Positions 54,180-64,000 are shown, counted from the first letter of the stretch. The stretch is DNA of 64,000 nucleotides from Angiostrongylus vasorum (GCA_018806985.1 JADANN010000370.1:1036001-1100000), one strand, 5' to 3'. Program-made: numbers and translations. The notes: generated by a model not told the origin, from the sequence alone.

Positions 54180-55470
54180 CCACTCTCTGAAGAAGGTGGA
54201 ACTACCGACATCTCAGCTATTGAGGATGATTAAATGCTACAATGACAACCTCGTCTTTCTCTTCGAGAAAACAGTGAATTGTTGATACATTGAAACTCAC
54301 AAAATCTCCCTTACCAGTCGATGTCAAGAGTATTTCCCAAGTTATTTTTTGCTGCACTGTCAATTTTTTGTGTGTATGCAGCACAATAGCTAGAAGTGCG
54401 CCTTAATACAATTGTGGTTCATTAATGCGCAGTTTTCTTGATGAGCAAACAGAAGGTTGTTCACAGCAAGATCTATTCAATACATTGCTGGCTCATGTTT
54501 CTGCAATATCCTCCTTCACAGCGTGAAGAGTCAAATTGACACGCGATCCACTCATTAATCGCATAGTGAACTTCTTCTCTTAAACACTTACCTTTTTTTT
54601 GTTTTTAAATCCTTTAGTTATTGTCGGAGACCAGGCGCACAAAGTCTTAAATGGGTGAGAATCATGCTTGGGTCACGTCAAAGAATCATCCTGAGGTATG
54701 GCCCTAGGTCATGCGTGATCACAAGGCACTCCTCCTTGTAGTTCATCTTTAGATTTTTGGAATCTGTTCAAAACGCTCTAAGACTTTTACTCGATAACGT
54801 TTTGGATTCTTAGCGAGGGTGGTGACTTTTGCTTTAAATTCTTCTCCGTTATGTCTATTTGTCTTATTCGCGTTTAATGGAGCATTTTGGTTAACTTCAC
54901 ACTTTCTGTCTACGTGATCTTTTATAAGTATGCGTAGTGTTCTACCTGTTTCACCTACTTATTCGTCCCCATACGCTTTACAAGAGACTAGGTACACAGT
55001 ACCCGAACTGGTGCCACCTCTATCGTTAGGGCAAACTACGCAATTCCACTTTTCGTTTCGACGGTCATGCAAACGGTTACGAACTAGCTGGCGTCTTAGA
55101 GTGTTAGGTGGTATTTCAAGCACAGCTACCGACTTATCTAAACCGACTCTTTTCAAGCAACGTTTTATGGCTCTGTTTATGTCGTTGAAATAAATGGCAG
55201 AATGAACGGAGCTCTAGTTTCATTAAACTTATCGTTTTGGTTGGCATTTTTTTTCTCACAATCTGTTCCGACTAACTACCGCTTCGTAAGCATTGAAAAT
55301 AGCTAGTTTTCGGGCCAAGTCCAGAGATTCCTCCTTCTCCTCTCTTCCTGCACACACAAACTGGTGGCTGTACCAAACATGCTTCTCACATCTGAAGCTT
55401 GAGCACTTTAGAGTGTTTTTAAAAGGGCCATGAGCTGCTCAAGCGAGAAGCCACGCTTGTTTATTGCTCC
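54180..55470 (-). mobile_element. Penelope-like element, minus strand, decayed
   Basis: 55360-55290: SVCAGREEKE-like block. 55156-54959: GIY-YIG linker and nuclease start (LKRVGLDKSVAVLEIPPNTL, then GGTSSGTVYLVSCKAYGDE). The stop TAA replaces the Tyr of the YxGETGR motif, then VGETGRTLRILIKDHVDRK continues. C-terminal part to about 54700. At 54420-54525 a terminal sequence like the 53.5 kb palindrome arm includes a decayed hammerhead-like core (GTGAAGGAGGATATTGCAGA then AACATGAGC on the minus strand). Confidence 0.75.
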
Positions 55471-55479
55471 TCGTTGCGT

Positions 55480-56585
55480 AAGGAGCTCGACGATGGCTTA
55501 TGTTGTGGAGCCATTGGACACGCTGGTATGAAGAGGATAACGCTGAAGGACTCCATCACCTATGCCCTCTTAGGACGTGCGTTATGTAGACAATCCAACA
55601 AATAAGGGTGGGTAATCGTGAAATGGACTAGGGAGATTTTTCACCAACTGGATGAGTACTAAGTTGGTAAATCAGGCTGCTCTATCTTTGGACCAGTCTA
55701 CACAACTGGTGACTGCTCTAACCATGAACGTTGGGTGCTCGGTAGACGAAGGATCACTAGTGGATACCAATTTATGAGTTTTCGTGAGCAAGTGCAAGAA
55801 CCTGTTGGTTGTTCAGTTTTTATTTGCGAAATAACCGATGATTTTAAACCTGCGGTGCCTTCCACTTCATTGCTTACTTTCCGATATTAACCTTTGAGTT
55901 GCTTTTTCAGACTTTTAACTTCTTTCCGTCAAATTAATTATATCAGTTATTATTGCACAAAATAATTCGCTTCGGGATGCGGTACTTACAGTAATGTTGA
56001 GCGAAGCCGATCTTACTTAGTTTTTTTCTGCATTAATTTCGCTCGTAAAACAGTCAAGCTGTGCCACTTTGATGGATATTGAAGTGGTCTGGAACTCGGA
56101 GGCTACAAGGTACCTTCGGTGGTTGTGGAGAAGTCAGTTGAACACAAATCCATAGTGATGGTACACCATGAATCCAGGGGTGGTCAATCTGGGCGATGAG
56201 CTCCTTGTCTCTCTACTCTTGATCAACTTAAAACCTATGTGGGGTTGTTTTTATGACATGGAACTATTGTAACACGTTCAATGTCGAGTCTTCCAAAGGA
56301 CTGAACGAAAGTATAAGAGCAGTACACGAAAGCGATCGGTAGAGCTCTCTCAACAAATAAGTTCATCGCGTCCACTTGAAATTTTAATTACTTTCTGTCC
56401 AAAAATACTACATCGAAAAAGACCTTATGTGGAAAAATTTGATCCGAGCATTACTCCTCAAATAAACGACTTGCTAGCTGCCAGGTGGTAGTGATATTTT
56501 TTGTCATACTCTTTGAAATATTTTATGACGATAACACCAATGGGTAATAAGCTGGACTACAACTGAAATAATGGGAAAAACAACA
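55480..56585. other. No gene seen
   Basis: Likely further PLE-related debris near its ends; nothing assignable in the middle. Confidence 0.35.
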
Positions 56586-56590
56586 AAGTG

Positions 56591-56860
56591 CGTCATTTTC
56601 TTTGTCAGCAATCGCGTGGTTGTTGAACAGCGTACGTTTACTTCCATTCAATAACACACATACAACACAACCGTAGCTGACGTTTCGGCAGAATCGCCTT
56701 CTTTAGAGCCTGGAAGGGTACACTAATACGCAACTCTGAAGGCTCTGAAGAAGGCGATTCTGCCGAAACGTCAGCCACGATTGTGCTGTGTGTGTTATTG
56801 TATGGAAGTAAACGTATGCTGTTTAGCAACCTGGCGACTGCTGAGTAAGAAAACGACGAA
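56591..56860. repeat. PLE terminal palindrome, second copy
   Basis: Arms 56591-56710 and 56741-56860. Same outer blocks as at 53481 (CGTC...TTTTCTT...CAGCAATCGCG, ACGTTTACTTCCATT). No PLE coding sequence adjoins it, so the palindrome can occur alone. Confidence 0.85.
56741..56780 (+). ncRNA. Hammerhead-ribozyme-like core, best-preserved copy
   Basis: CTGAAGA at 56745-56751 fits the core pattern CUGANGA. Stem II is GGC (56753-56755) with GCC (56762-56764) around loop GATTCT, followed directly by GAAA (56765-56768) and CGTCAGCC. All invariant core bases of a minimal PLE-type hammerhead are present. The opposite arm (56710-56671, minus) has CTAAAGA, one core change. Minimal hammerheads in Penelope-like elements are published; assignment here is by motif only. 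Confidence 0.6.
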
Positions 56861-56869
56861 TTTATAATC

Positions 56870-57665
56870 CATTGCCGAAGTCAATAGAAAGCCGATCCTG
56901 GGAACTATTGAAAACAACAAAGTTACGCTTAGCCTTTGTGATTTAAAACTTGTGAGCAATTCTTAGTGAAGTTGCCACATTGTACTGTGTTTCAGGCTAT
57001 TGTCCTTAAAGAACTTTTCAACTGACATCCAGGTAAAATACCAAGAAAACCATAATGTACTCATGCCACGTAATTTCGTAATTTTCGCACTTAGAGTCTT
57101 TTTTGGATAGAGTGGTTGCTTTTAAAAAAGCAGAGGGGAAAAGGCATGAAGGGATTTCTTGAACACTAAAGGTTTCATGGACTTTCGCTAGTCAACCAAA
57201 CTTAAAGGGTGTTGTTTAAACTGCATTTCTGTTTCAAGCAAAGGAATTCTCTCCTCTCTTCTTCAAAGATTGGCTGAATTTTTGCTTTGAAAGAACTGAA
57301 AATACATATCTCATCTGGCCGACTAGTTCATGTCAACGGAGTGCAGAGACTTTTTTGAGGCTTTCGATGAATCCTCATGCCGATCGTTTGACTTAAATCT
57401 TCACCTTCTTACAAATTTTACTGCTTAAATCAAAATAAGAAAAATGAAATCCTGAAAATCACTTGCGGTTCTTATTGTTATTGATTGATTCGACACCAAA
57501 CAACATTCATTTACTTCGTCGCAAAAACCTTCAGTAATTTACTCTCAATTAATTTTTCGTCCAGCCCTTAAAAATAATCGCTTATGGTACGTCACCGCTT
57601 ACACCTCGACGTCTTTTTTATGGATCAGTGGCCCTTTTTTCTTTTCAGATTTCTTTCCGCTGCTC
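56870..57665. other. No gene seen
   Basis: AT-rich, presumably the 5' flank of the gene beginning at 57672. No repeat recognised. Confidence 0.4.
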
Positions 57666-57671
57666 ATATGA

Positions 57672-58232
57672 ATGAATTTCTTTCTATATTTGCTGGTGTT
57701 GCCAATACACTCGGATGAGGCTGACAATCGTCACGGAGCTTTTTCAATCAGCCAGGTAGGTGCTTACGACTTGGCTTCACTTTTGTAGTAAAATAAAAAT
57801 TAGTACAATTTGTGTGATTAAACCTGCCTGTTCGGCACTTTAAGCTTCTTCAAAATTCGCTAATGATATCGTTATGGCATTTTTTATCGTTATTGTTTGA
57901 GTTTCTCAGTTTACCTTCCTGCCTTTCTTGTTAGCTTTGCCTTGAAAGGTATTCCGGCGATTTAACTCGGACATTTTTCTCATCATCTTTCACTCCACAA
58001 CAGCTCTTCATTTAAGTTCTACCAAATATTGTAAATTGCCTAGCTTCCAGCATGTCGGTGACAGCCATCATTCACAGTCTGTTGTTAATAAACACATTGA
58101 GATGACGGCCGATTATTTTACGAATGAAGAGCTTGAAAAAAGAAGTACGTATTGATTTTCTTCGACTTTAGAAAATGTCAGATGAATTATCTAAGAATAC
58201 GTTACTATACCATTTTAGATCACCAAAAATGA
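57672..58232 (+). CDS. Putative small secreted protein, or 5' exons of a larger gene
   Basis: Exon 1 57672-57755 encodes a signal peptide and start of the mature protein (MNFFLYLLVLPIHS then DEADNRHGAFSISQ), with donor CAG/GTAGGT. Exon 2 58051-58144 after a TAGCTTCCAG acceptor: HVGDSHHSQSVVNKHIEMTA and DYFTNEELEKR, donor AGAA/GTACGT. Exon 3 58219-58232 after CATTTTAG closes with NHQK and TGA. Phases 0 and 1 agree. Total 63 residues, His- and acid-rich, secreted. Alternatively exon 2 splices on to later exons. An upstream overlapping ATG (57665) reads another frame and stops early. No family recognised. Confidence 0.4.
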
Positions 58233-58344
58233 GGTTTAAAGGCGGTGAAAGTATTTACTACTTGGCAAAAACCGTATTCTCCACAGGAATCCTTAAAATT
58301 TCGCTTAAAATCTATGGCCATTAACACAAGGATCTTGAGAAATG

Positions 58345-58622
58345 AACGCAGCTGGGAAGCTCAGCAGGTCTTCTAACCCGCTATTACCGATTTCGTGGAC
58401 TCACATGTATCCACAACACCAACGGAAGTCTTTGCCTTGCCTTTCTCTCAGTCTGTTTTTCTACACTAACGGTGCTATCGGCAATAATCCGTCAACGGGA
58501 ATGATCTGGCGCGCAAAAATCGGCACTGAACCAAATGAGTTATGCTCATTTTTCAGCACCCTTGTGGTTTTACTGCACACTATACCTTACAATGAAAAAA
58601 AGAACAGGCAGTAAATAAAAGT
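58345..58622 (+). repeat. Strongly diverged SINE-H relative
   Basis: Keeps only the general leader (AATCCGTCAACGGGAATGAT, GGCACTGAACC) and the tail (CACACTATACCTTAC...GGCAGTAAATAAAAG). It abuts the palindrome. Confidence 0.5.
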
Positions 58623-58629
58623 TAGAACA

Positions 58630-59405
58630 CTGTCATTTTGCCACAAGATTGCTGAGATATTTGCAAAACTCCGGACCGCAGGTGTTTGCGGTGGGGAACG
58701 AACGCGCTATTGTCCTTTCCGGGGAGTAACGCGTTCACCACCACACCATGCGGGTCCTTCGTTTCGCCCTGTCTCTCAGCTAGTTCTTATCGATCTCTGC
58801 CGTCAGCAATCACCCGTCACCGGGGACTGATCTGGGGAGTCCATATCGGCATTGAACCCAGTTAAGCTGAGGGCTGTAGTTGAATTCACAATATTTAGCT
58901 TTTTATTTTCTGCCTTTTATACATTTTTATGGCAGGTTATTACTATGCGAAATACAACCACTGGTTTGAGCCACCAGTCCCTTCGGGGGGCGTGGGTTCG
59001 AATCCCACTCTAGTCACCATGTGGTTGTATTTCGCATAGTAATAACCTGCCATAAAATTTATAAAAGGCAGAAAATAAAAAGCTAAATATTGCGAATTCA
59101 ACTACAGCCTCAGCTTAACTGGGTTCAATGCCGAAATGGGCTCCCCAGATCAGTCCCAGTGACGGGTGATTGCTGACGGCAGAGATCGATAAGAACTAGC
59201 TGAGAGACAGGCGAAACGAAGGACCCGCATGGTGTGGTGGTGAACGCGCTACTCCCCGGAAAGGACAATAGCGCGTTCGTTCCCCACCGCAGACACCTGT
59301 GGTCCGGAGTTTTGCAAATATCTCAGCAATCTTGTGGTTGTATTTCGCATAGTAATAACCTGCCATAAAAGGTATAAAAGGCAGAAAATAAAAAGCTAAA
59401 TACTG
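58630..59405. repeat. Large SINE-H palindrome with a tRNA half at its centre
   Basis: Left arm 58636-58960 and right arm 59020-59403 are reverse complements over about 330 bases. Outer ends ACAAGATTGCTGAGATATTT and AAATATCTCAGCAATCTTGT mirror each other; inner ends GCGAAATACAACCAC and GTGGTTGTATTTCGC mirror each other. Each arm contains a complete SINE-H body plus an extra tail on the inner side. Arms are nearly identical, which suggests a recent event or ongoing gene conversion. Confidence 0.9.
58961..59019 (+). tRNA. 3' half of a class II (Leu-like) tRNA with CCA end
   Basis: Anticodon stem CTGGT/ACCAG closes a 7-base loop TTGAGCC (formal anticodon GAG; base 37 is C, unusual). A short variable-arm hairpin CCC-TTC-GGG follows, then a perfect T arm GTGGG-TTCGAAT-CCCAC, 7 acceptor bases TCTAGTC, A at position 73, and CCA at 59017-59019. 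The acceptor 5' strand, D arm and 5' half are absent. Eukaryotic tRNA genes do not encode CCA, so this is a reverse-transcribed piece of mature tRNA, not a gene. Confidence 0.8.
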
Positions 59406-59690
59406 TCATTTTGAATGCAGTTTCAGGTTAGCTCGGTTCAACGCTGTTTTGTGTACCCAGATCATTCTCATTGATGGGTGTTTGATTAAACCATCACCAG
59501 AGTAAAAAGTTGACTGTGAGATAGTCAGAGCTGGGGCCTCTACTGGTGCGATGGATAGCGCGCGAGCATTCCGTAATAGTTGTCGTTGGTTAGTAGCCCA
59601 AGTAAGGCTACGAGTTTTGCTCATGTCTCGGCATCCTTGTGGTTGTATTCCACACAGTGCCCTTCCACATAAAAACAAAACTTAGTAAAA
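59405..59690 (+). repeat. Diverged SINE-H relative
   Basis: Leader TTTCAGGTTAGCTCGGTTCA and ACCCAGATCATTCTCATTGA; box A-like TGGTGCGATGGATAGCGCG, box B-like CGTTGGTTAGTAGCCC, tail CATGTCTCGGCATCCTTGTG. It shares the right end of the palindrome. Confidence 0.6.
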
Positions 59691-59938
59691 TGTTAAAAAA
59701 TTCGTCACTCATTGTCATTGAAAATCCAATTCTTGGGTGTGTATTCTTTTCGTGATTCGACAAAAAACTCGTAGAAAATCAATGTTATTGGAACGAACTA
59801 CTGGCAGCGAATTGTCTTTTCCTTAAAATTAAGCGATGTAAAAAAATAACATTTTTCACAAAGCCGGCGACTGTTCACTATTTCTTACCAACGCTGTCGT
59901 CCAGGTGTTGCTGATTCTCTATGCCTAACGCTTTCTAG

Positions 59939-61612
59939 GAAGAAGTGTATAACATTGGTGGTCGGACGCAAGGCCGCCGACATGGCGGCATTCCGTTGCG
60001 GCGAACGTTGCATAACGAAGGTCACAGTAATCGTGTTTCTCATCTATCAACAACTGCCGGTGAATCCATTTTCGGCCAAGGGTGAGTGTGAGATGTTCGA
60101 CAAATGCGTAAGAGGATAGTGTTTGGCGCCGATCAAGCGATTAACGATGCACCACTTTGCACATTCATGTCCATTAAGCATTGTGATTGAATACAATTTT
60201 GCCTATAAAATGACTGCCTATGGACTGCCGTTGTGCATCTGTGCTTTTGTCTTTTATTAGCTAGCATAAGCTTGGTATCAGTTAGCCTTTCTGTATGTAA
60301 TGGAGGCCTTGCGAGCACCTGGTATAGGATTGGACCAATAACGACAATGTGTGCTGTAAGACATTTCTAGCCGCTTTCGCTAAAAAAAATTGGGGTTGTG
60401 GCAAACATATGGGCAGGTCGGAAACAGGAATGAATGAGGAATGAGGGCGACGGAACAAATGTGATTATGGAATGCGTTAAGAAAAGTAGAATCAGTAGAA
60501 TAAAAAAAAGAAGACTAATAATGCGAGGTAACCCTAGCACCGTTTCCAAGCGTACGTAAAGAAGAAGTAATAAGAAGTAAAAGCAAAAGAAAAAATATGA
60601 AAAGAATTGTTGTTTTTCATTTGAATTCCATCCTTGAACATATTCACTTCTTTTTTTAAACCAAGATTTCATACAGATTTATGAGAACACGGTTGAAACT
60701 CTACGGAGATGTACCCTTTTAAATGTGTAATAAAACAAATCACATGGAAGTCAGGAGCAAATACTCTTGCTTTGTTCCGGAAGTCTCGACCATTCTGGAT
60801 AATGTGCGATACTTGTCGGCTATAATCACCAACTCTGCAGGTCGCAGCAAAGTCTCCGTTTGTCTACGACGAGCACAACGACTGCTCCATAGGTCTGGCA
60901 CGATTAAGGGGCGAGGGTAGGTCGGTAGCACATTTCACGTGGAACGTTCTATCTGTACTGTTCAGAACAAAGCAGCCATTCCTAGCTTACATAGATCTGT
61001 CGTGGCACACATTCACCTTTAGCTGAGCTTCCATTTGAAATAGCGAACTCCTCGCCTAAGCTATTCTGTTAGGGATGAACCGGCATTGAAGACGAATCAG
61101 GGATAGCAAAACTTCTCAGATAGATCATATTAACCATATGTGCAATACAATCACATTAGTTTTTTCAGAAAAGAGGCCGTTAGAACAAAACCAACTTTTC
61201 CTCTAGAGAAAAATCTCATCTCTGTAAGCCGTTACCAAAAACCTTCTACCGAATAAAGCTCCGACAAAACGTTTCGCGATAATGTTGGTCACTTCTTTGA
61301 ACTCGTTTTTGAATGAGAAAAAAAACCACACGCTCCCATTAACGCTGTGTATCCAGTGAAATTACTCTGCTGATGCTGTCGACCACAAAAGTGAGGGTGT
61401 AGTTGCTCAGTGTAGATGAGAACGATGATGGTGGTGTCCAAAGGATGTTTTTCTACTTAGTGTTAGCTCCAGTTGATTTGCCTTTGTTTCTATCAAAAGC
61501 TGATGATGAATCCATCGAGCTCTCATTTCTGGGCAAGAAAAATCGTGTAAGCGGCTCACGACTACTTGATCTCATGGAACCGCTGCTTTACCCATACTCG
61601 CTCCCTAATTAG
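59939..61612 (+). CDS. Last two exons of an unrecognised gene
   Basis: Exon 59939-60081 (CGCTTTCTAG acceptor, AAGG/GTGAGT donor) reads EEVYNIGGRTQGRRHGGIPL, then RRTLHNEGHSNRVSHLSTTA, then GESIFGQ. It leaves phase 2, matching exon 61410-61612 after GTTGCTCAG: VDENDDGGVQRMFFYLVLAP, DLPLFLSKADDESIELSFLG, and end LLYPYSLPN with TAG 61610-61612. The first exon is also open in a second frame, but only this frame gives agreeing phases. It may join the signal-peptide exons at 57672-58144, with the SINE-H palindrome in the intron. That link needs an extra exon, as exon 57672-58144 leaves phase 1 and this one enters phase 0. Confidence 0.4.
60090..61400. other. Proposed intron, no repeat recognised
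   Basis: Two complementary frames near 60723-60931 are open on both strands but lack motifs. The low-complexity minus frame at 60367-60672 reflects A-rich plus-strand sequence. Confidence 0.35.
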
Positions 61613-61804
61613 TTCAGGCAAGACAGAAGGAAGCACTTTGCTTCATTGACAAAAAAAGGTTGGACTGAGTCGCCTGCTGCTGTAGCGGTGTCCATCTCCA
61701 GCAATGAAACTGGTGCACTTCACCTTCCAGTGGAATACCACAGTAATCTGGAATGAATCATTGATCTTTGCAGCCGTAGCATTATGTTGCCCTTCGTGTT
61801 TGTC

Positions 61805-62095
61805 TGGTTACAATTCGTAGTTCGGAGGCGCTTTGCAATACACATGGGATCGATCCCTGTATCCCAGGCTCACCAAGCGTTTCATCTCTGCAGGGCCGGC
61901 AAATTGGTACTAGATATGCCTGGGGGGGGATACCAAGACATCCATACCATGCTGACATCGGTAGGCCAGTGCGAGTCATTGCAAAGGCCGCATCTTCATT
62001 CAGTCACCTCCAAAGGCCACTAATGAAGTCGGATGCATGGCACATCCCTCAAAGTACTGATCAGCGCCGAGAGCCTTTATCCTTTTTTATTTTAA
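61805..62095 (+). repeat. SINE-T copy
   Basis: Box B GGGATCGATCCC is perfect; the box A part is degraded. Body TTGGTACTAGATATGCCTGG, end CAGCGCCGAGAGCCTTTATC. Confidence 0.85.
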
Positions 62096-62117
62096 TTCAT
62101 TAGCATACGATACCCGC

Positions 62118-62265
62118 CGCTAATCAATCCCTGGAAGAAGTTGAGGTATTCGACCCCATTCGTAGCTTCGCAGGGTTGAATGAATGCATATTTGGGCCGT
62201 ACAATGGCTAGCGGTGGCCTACCGATGTATGGTCGGTGTTTTCATTCTCTCAGACATGTTTTTTG
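62118..62265 (-). repeat. SINE-T fragment, reverse
   Basis: GAATGAATGCATATTTGGGC and AGCGGTGGCCTACCGATGTA match the SINE-T body in reverse. Tail-to-tail with the preceding copy. Confidence 0.7.
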
Positions 62266-62466
62266 ATAGTCGCTTCTTTCATGTGTGAAGAATGAGGTTA
62301 AGTGGCGCACTGTATACTTCCGCGGCTTGATTTTCTGCATCATTTTTCTCATATTGGCAGCTTCTGAAATTTTTTTATTTGGATGTGTAAGAATGGAAGC
62401 CAATTCTCGTTTGGCTTTGATCCCGATCACCTTATTTGGTCCTAATGGTGTGGAGCAGATGATGAA

Positions 62467-62630
62467 TTAGTCATCTCTAAATCCACGGTAGAGTAGGCGT
62501 CGGTGATCGAGAACTGGAACTTTCGCCTTAGACATAAAGGTGAGAGCAACGGTTGGTGCTAATTGCTGTCCCATGGCCAACCTTGTAATGGATATAAAAT
62601 ATCTTCCGGACCACCTTAATGTTGAACAAC
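62467..62630 (-). mobile_element. Penelope-like RT fragment
   Basis: On the minus strand: AMGQQLAPTVALTFMSKAKV, then PVLDHRRLLYRGFRDD. This is the PLE RT segment leading into the catalytic YxDD box (here FRDD). It breaks off next to SINE-H pieces. Confidence 0.7.
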
Positions 62631-62631
62631 T

Positions 62632-62830
62632 ATGCACTATAATGATGCTGAGATAATTGCAAAATTCCGGAACGTTGGTGTCTACGGTGCGGACAGAACA
62701 CGCTGTTTCACTTTCCGAGGCTATCGTGTTCACCACCACAACATGCGGCTCTTTTGCAAATATCTCACTATTTTGGTTATATTTCATATAATACCCTGCC
62801 GTGAAAAAACTGTAGTGGGCAGCAAATAGA
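62632..62830. repeat. SINE-H fragments, inverted
   Basis: 62632-62745 is a reversed SINE-H core (ATGATGCTGAGATAATTGCA, CGTGTTCACCACCACAACAT). 62745-62830 is a forward tail (CTTTTGCAAATATCTCACTA, AATACCCTGCCGTGAAAAAA, GGGCAGCAAATAG). It is another head-to-head arrangement with the leaders deleted. Confidence 0.65.
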
Positions 62831-63126
62831 GAGTTAGCAGTAAAAGATTAACGCCTCACTACCACATGTAACATGGCTCCTTTTCACAGGTTGATTTTTT
62901 CATCTGGGTGGATTTCAGACGTCATTCCATGTAAACAACAGTTAATCGGATGCCCTCCCACGCCTTGCAAAACGGCTAGTAGTTTTTAACAAAGTGGCAT
63001 TCATTTTGCAAAAGATCTTTGTTAGTGCTGTAGGAAATTAATAGCATTACATCGCCCGCGTTCGAGTCACAAGAAGGATTGATAACAGCGCGTCAGCTCA
63101 ACAAGGGCACTTCATACGAATTAATT

Positions 63127-63491
63127 GCTCATACTTCGTACTGGTGGATATGGTTGTGGAAAAGCAGTCTAATCGTTTTTATATACTCTTCGGGCGATAC
63201 AACGAAGGTATTTTCACAAATTTCTCTCACTTGCAGGTGTGCAAACTTTCTTATGAAAACTACAACCTTTTAAACTTTTGGCCCAAGTCTTCTTTAGACT
63301 CTCCATCAAACTCAACAAATGGAATTCTTATTAGTAAGTTAAAAAGTGAGATGCTGGTATGGCCGATTATCTAAGCATGATGGAACGTGAAGTCTAAACA
63401 GTGATTTCGCCCGCCTAGAGTACAAGTTTTCCAACCTATATGTCGAACATTTTTCCTAGCCACTATAACAGTATCGACGAGCCTATTGAAG
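63127..63491 (+). CDS. Partial gene at the right end, two exons
   Basis: Exon about 63144-63333 reads VVEKQSNRFYILFGRYNEGI, FTNFSHLQVCKLSYENYNLL and NFWPKSSLDSPSNSTNGILI, ending at a strong ATTA/GTAAGT donor in phase 1. Exon 63460-63491 follows a TTTTTCCTAG acceptor (TTITVSTSLLK) to an AAG/GTAGAA donor. The 5' edge is not fixed. No domain recognised. Aromatic-rich, protein-like composition supports coding. Confidence 0.35.
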
Positions 63492-64000
63492 GTAGAATGA
63501 ATAATGATGTTCAGCGCCTTGTTATAGTCAGTATAGCCACTATGGACCATTCTGTGCATCTACAGAGACACCGAACTAGTCCTTCAAACTTTCAACGTTT
63601 TCAAATCGCTGTTTTTCTTTGTTTAATTTCTTCAAGAACTTGCTATGCCTATTGCTGTAGTGTTATTGCAAAGACAGCACTGTAGAGAAAAAGTCTACTG
63701 ATAACTTGAAACTGAAATTAAAGAAATTATAAGATTGTATTTTTAGATTATGTGAAGCGTCTCAACTTTGTGTAGTCTAGTGTCGTGCACTCAAAGAACC
63801 CTTGCTTACATTTTTTGTCAAATTCAAGATCTCATAATATAAATCTCTAAAACGATGTAAAAGCAGTAAAACACAATTCAAAAGCAGATCCATTGTTTCC
63901 AGATGTTCTGTGCAGCGCCAGCAATGAGGGAAAAAAAACGGAAGTAGTCGAATGTTTGTTCATTCCTTTGATAAATCGCAAAGCGAACCCCGAACTAGAA
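63492..64000. other. No further exon resolved
   Basis: Presumed continuation of the partial gene beyond the window. Confidence 0.3.

Noticed and set aside
58961..59019. Functional tRNA-Leu gene
   Set aside because: The entire 5' half is absent, and CCA is present in the DNA, so it is a copied fragment.
60367..60672. 101-codon minus-strand hydrophobic frame resembling a membrane protein
   Set aside because: Leu/Phe-rich run arises from a purine-rich plus-strand tract; no supporting structure.
63208..63236. Intron between 63207 and 63237 (good donor GTATTT and acceptor TTGCAG)
   Set aside because: Only 29 bases, too short for splicing; the frame is open straight through.

Overview
The window looks like nuclear DNA of a parasitic nematode, most likely a strongylid such as a hookworm. 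Reasons: compact multi-exon genes with short introns and TTTYAG-type acceptors, RTE-type LINEs, a BEL/Pao retrotransposon, Penelope-like elements, abundant tRNA-derived SINEs, and a pepsin-like aspartic protease relic. The organism assignment is an inference. No bacterial-style operons, rRNA genes or CRISPR arrays are seen.

Repeat families named here. RTE-A: LINE with endonuclease and RT; copies at 9.2, 25.3, 28.4 and 40.8-44.4 kb. RTE-B: second LINE; copies at 22.8-24.7 and 37.1-39.7 kb. PLE: Penelope-like element with RT and GIY-YIG; 44.4-46.1, 52.1-53.5, 54.2-55.5 and 62.5 kb, plus terminal pieces carrying hammerhead-ribozyme-like cores. SINE-T: tRNA-derived, about 280 bp, at least 11 copies or fragments. 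SINE-H: about 320 bp, tRNA-like core and terminal stem-loop, often in head-to-head pairs. Family S: about 400 bp retroposon, three good copies, one with a clear target-site duplication. R2: a diverged direct-repeat pair at 2.0 and 5.0 kb.

Layout. 0-8 kb: repeats. 8.2-9.1 kb: small membrane-protein gene (+). 9.2-11 kb: LINE 5' fragment, a GC-rich repetitive island and SINE-H. 11.9-15.4 kb: best-supported host gene (+), at least ten exons with compatible splice phases. 16.5-17.1 kb: SINE-H palindrome. 17.2-17.5 kb: last two exons of another gene. 17.7-21.1 kb: internally deleted BEL/Pao element. 22.4 kb: terminal exon. 22.8-29.6 kb: nested LINE, SINE and PLE debris. 31-32.5 kb: two small candidate genes around a SINE-H pair. 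33.5-35.4 kb: aspartic-protease pseudogene. 36-46 kb: SINE, tRNA-like, RTE-B, RTE-A and PLE relics. 46.3-47.1 kb: ATTC microsatellite. 48-52 kb: SINEs, a small secreted ORF and a three-exon gene (-). 52-57 kb: PLE copies and two hammerhead palindromes. 57.7-61.6 kb: candidate gene or genes (+) interrupted by a SINE-H palindrome whose centre is a mature tRNA 3' half ending in CCA. 61.8-64 kb: SINE and PLE fragments and a partial gene.

Host gene models come from open frames, splice motifs and phase agreement only. I recognise a family only for the aspartic protease; the other host proteins remain unnamed.
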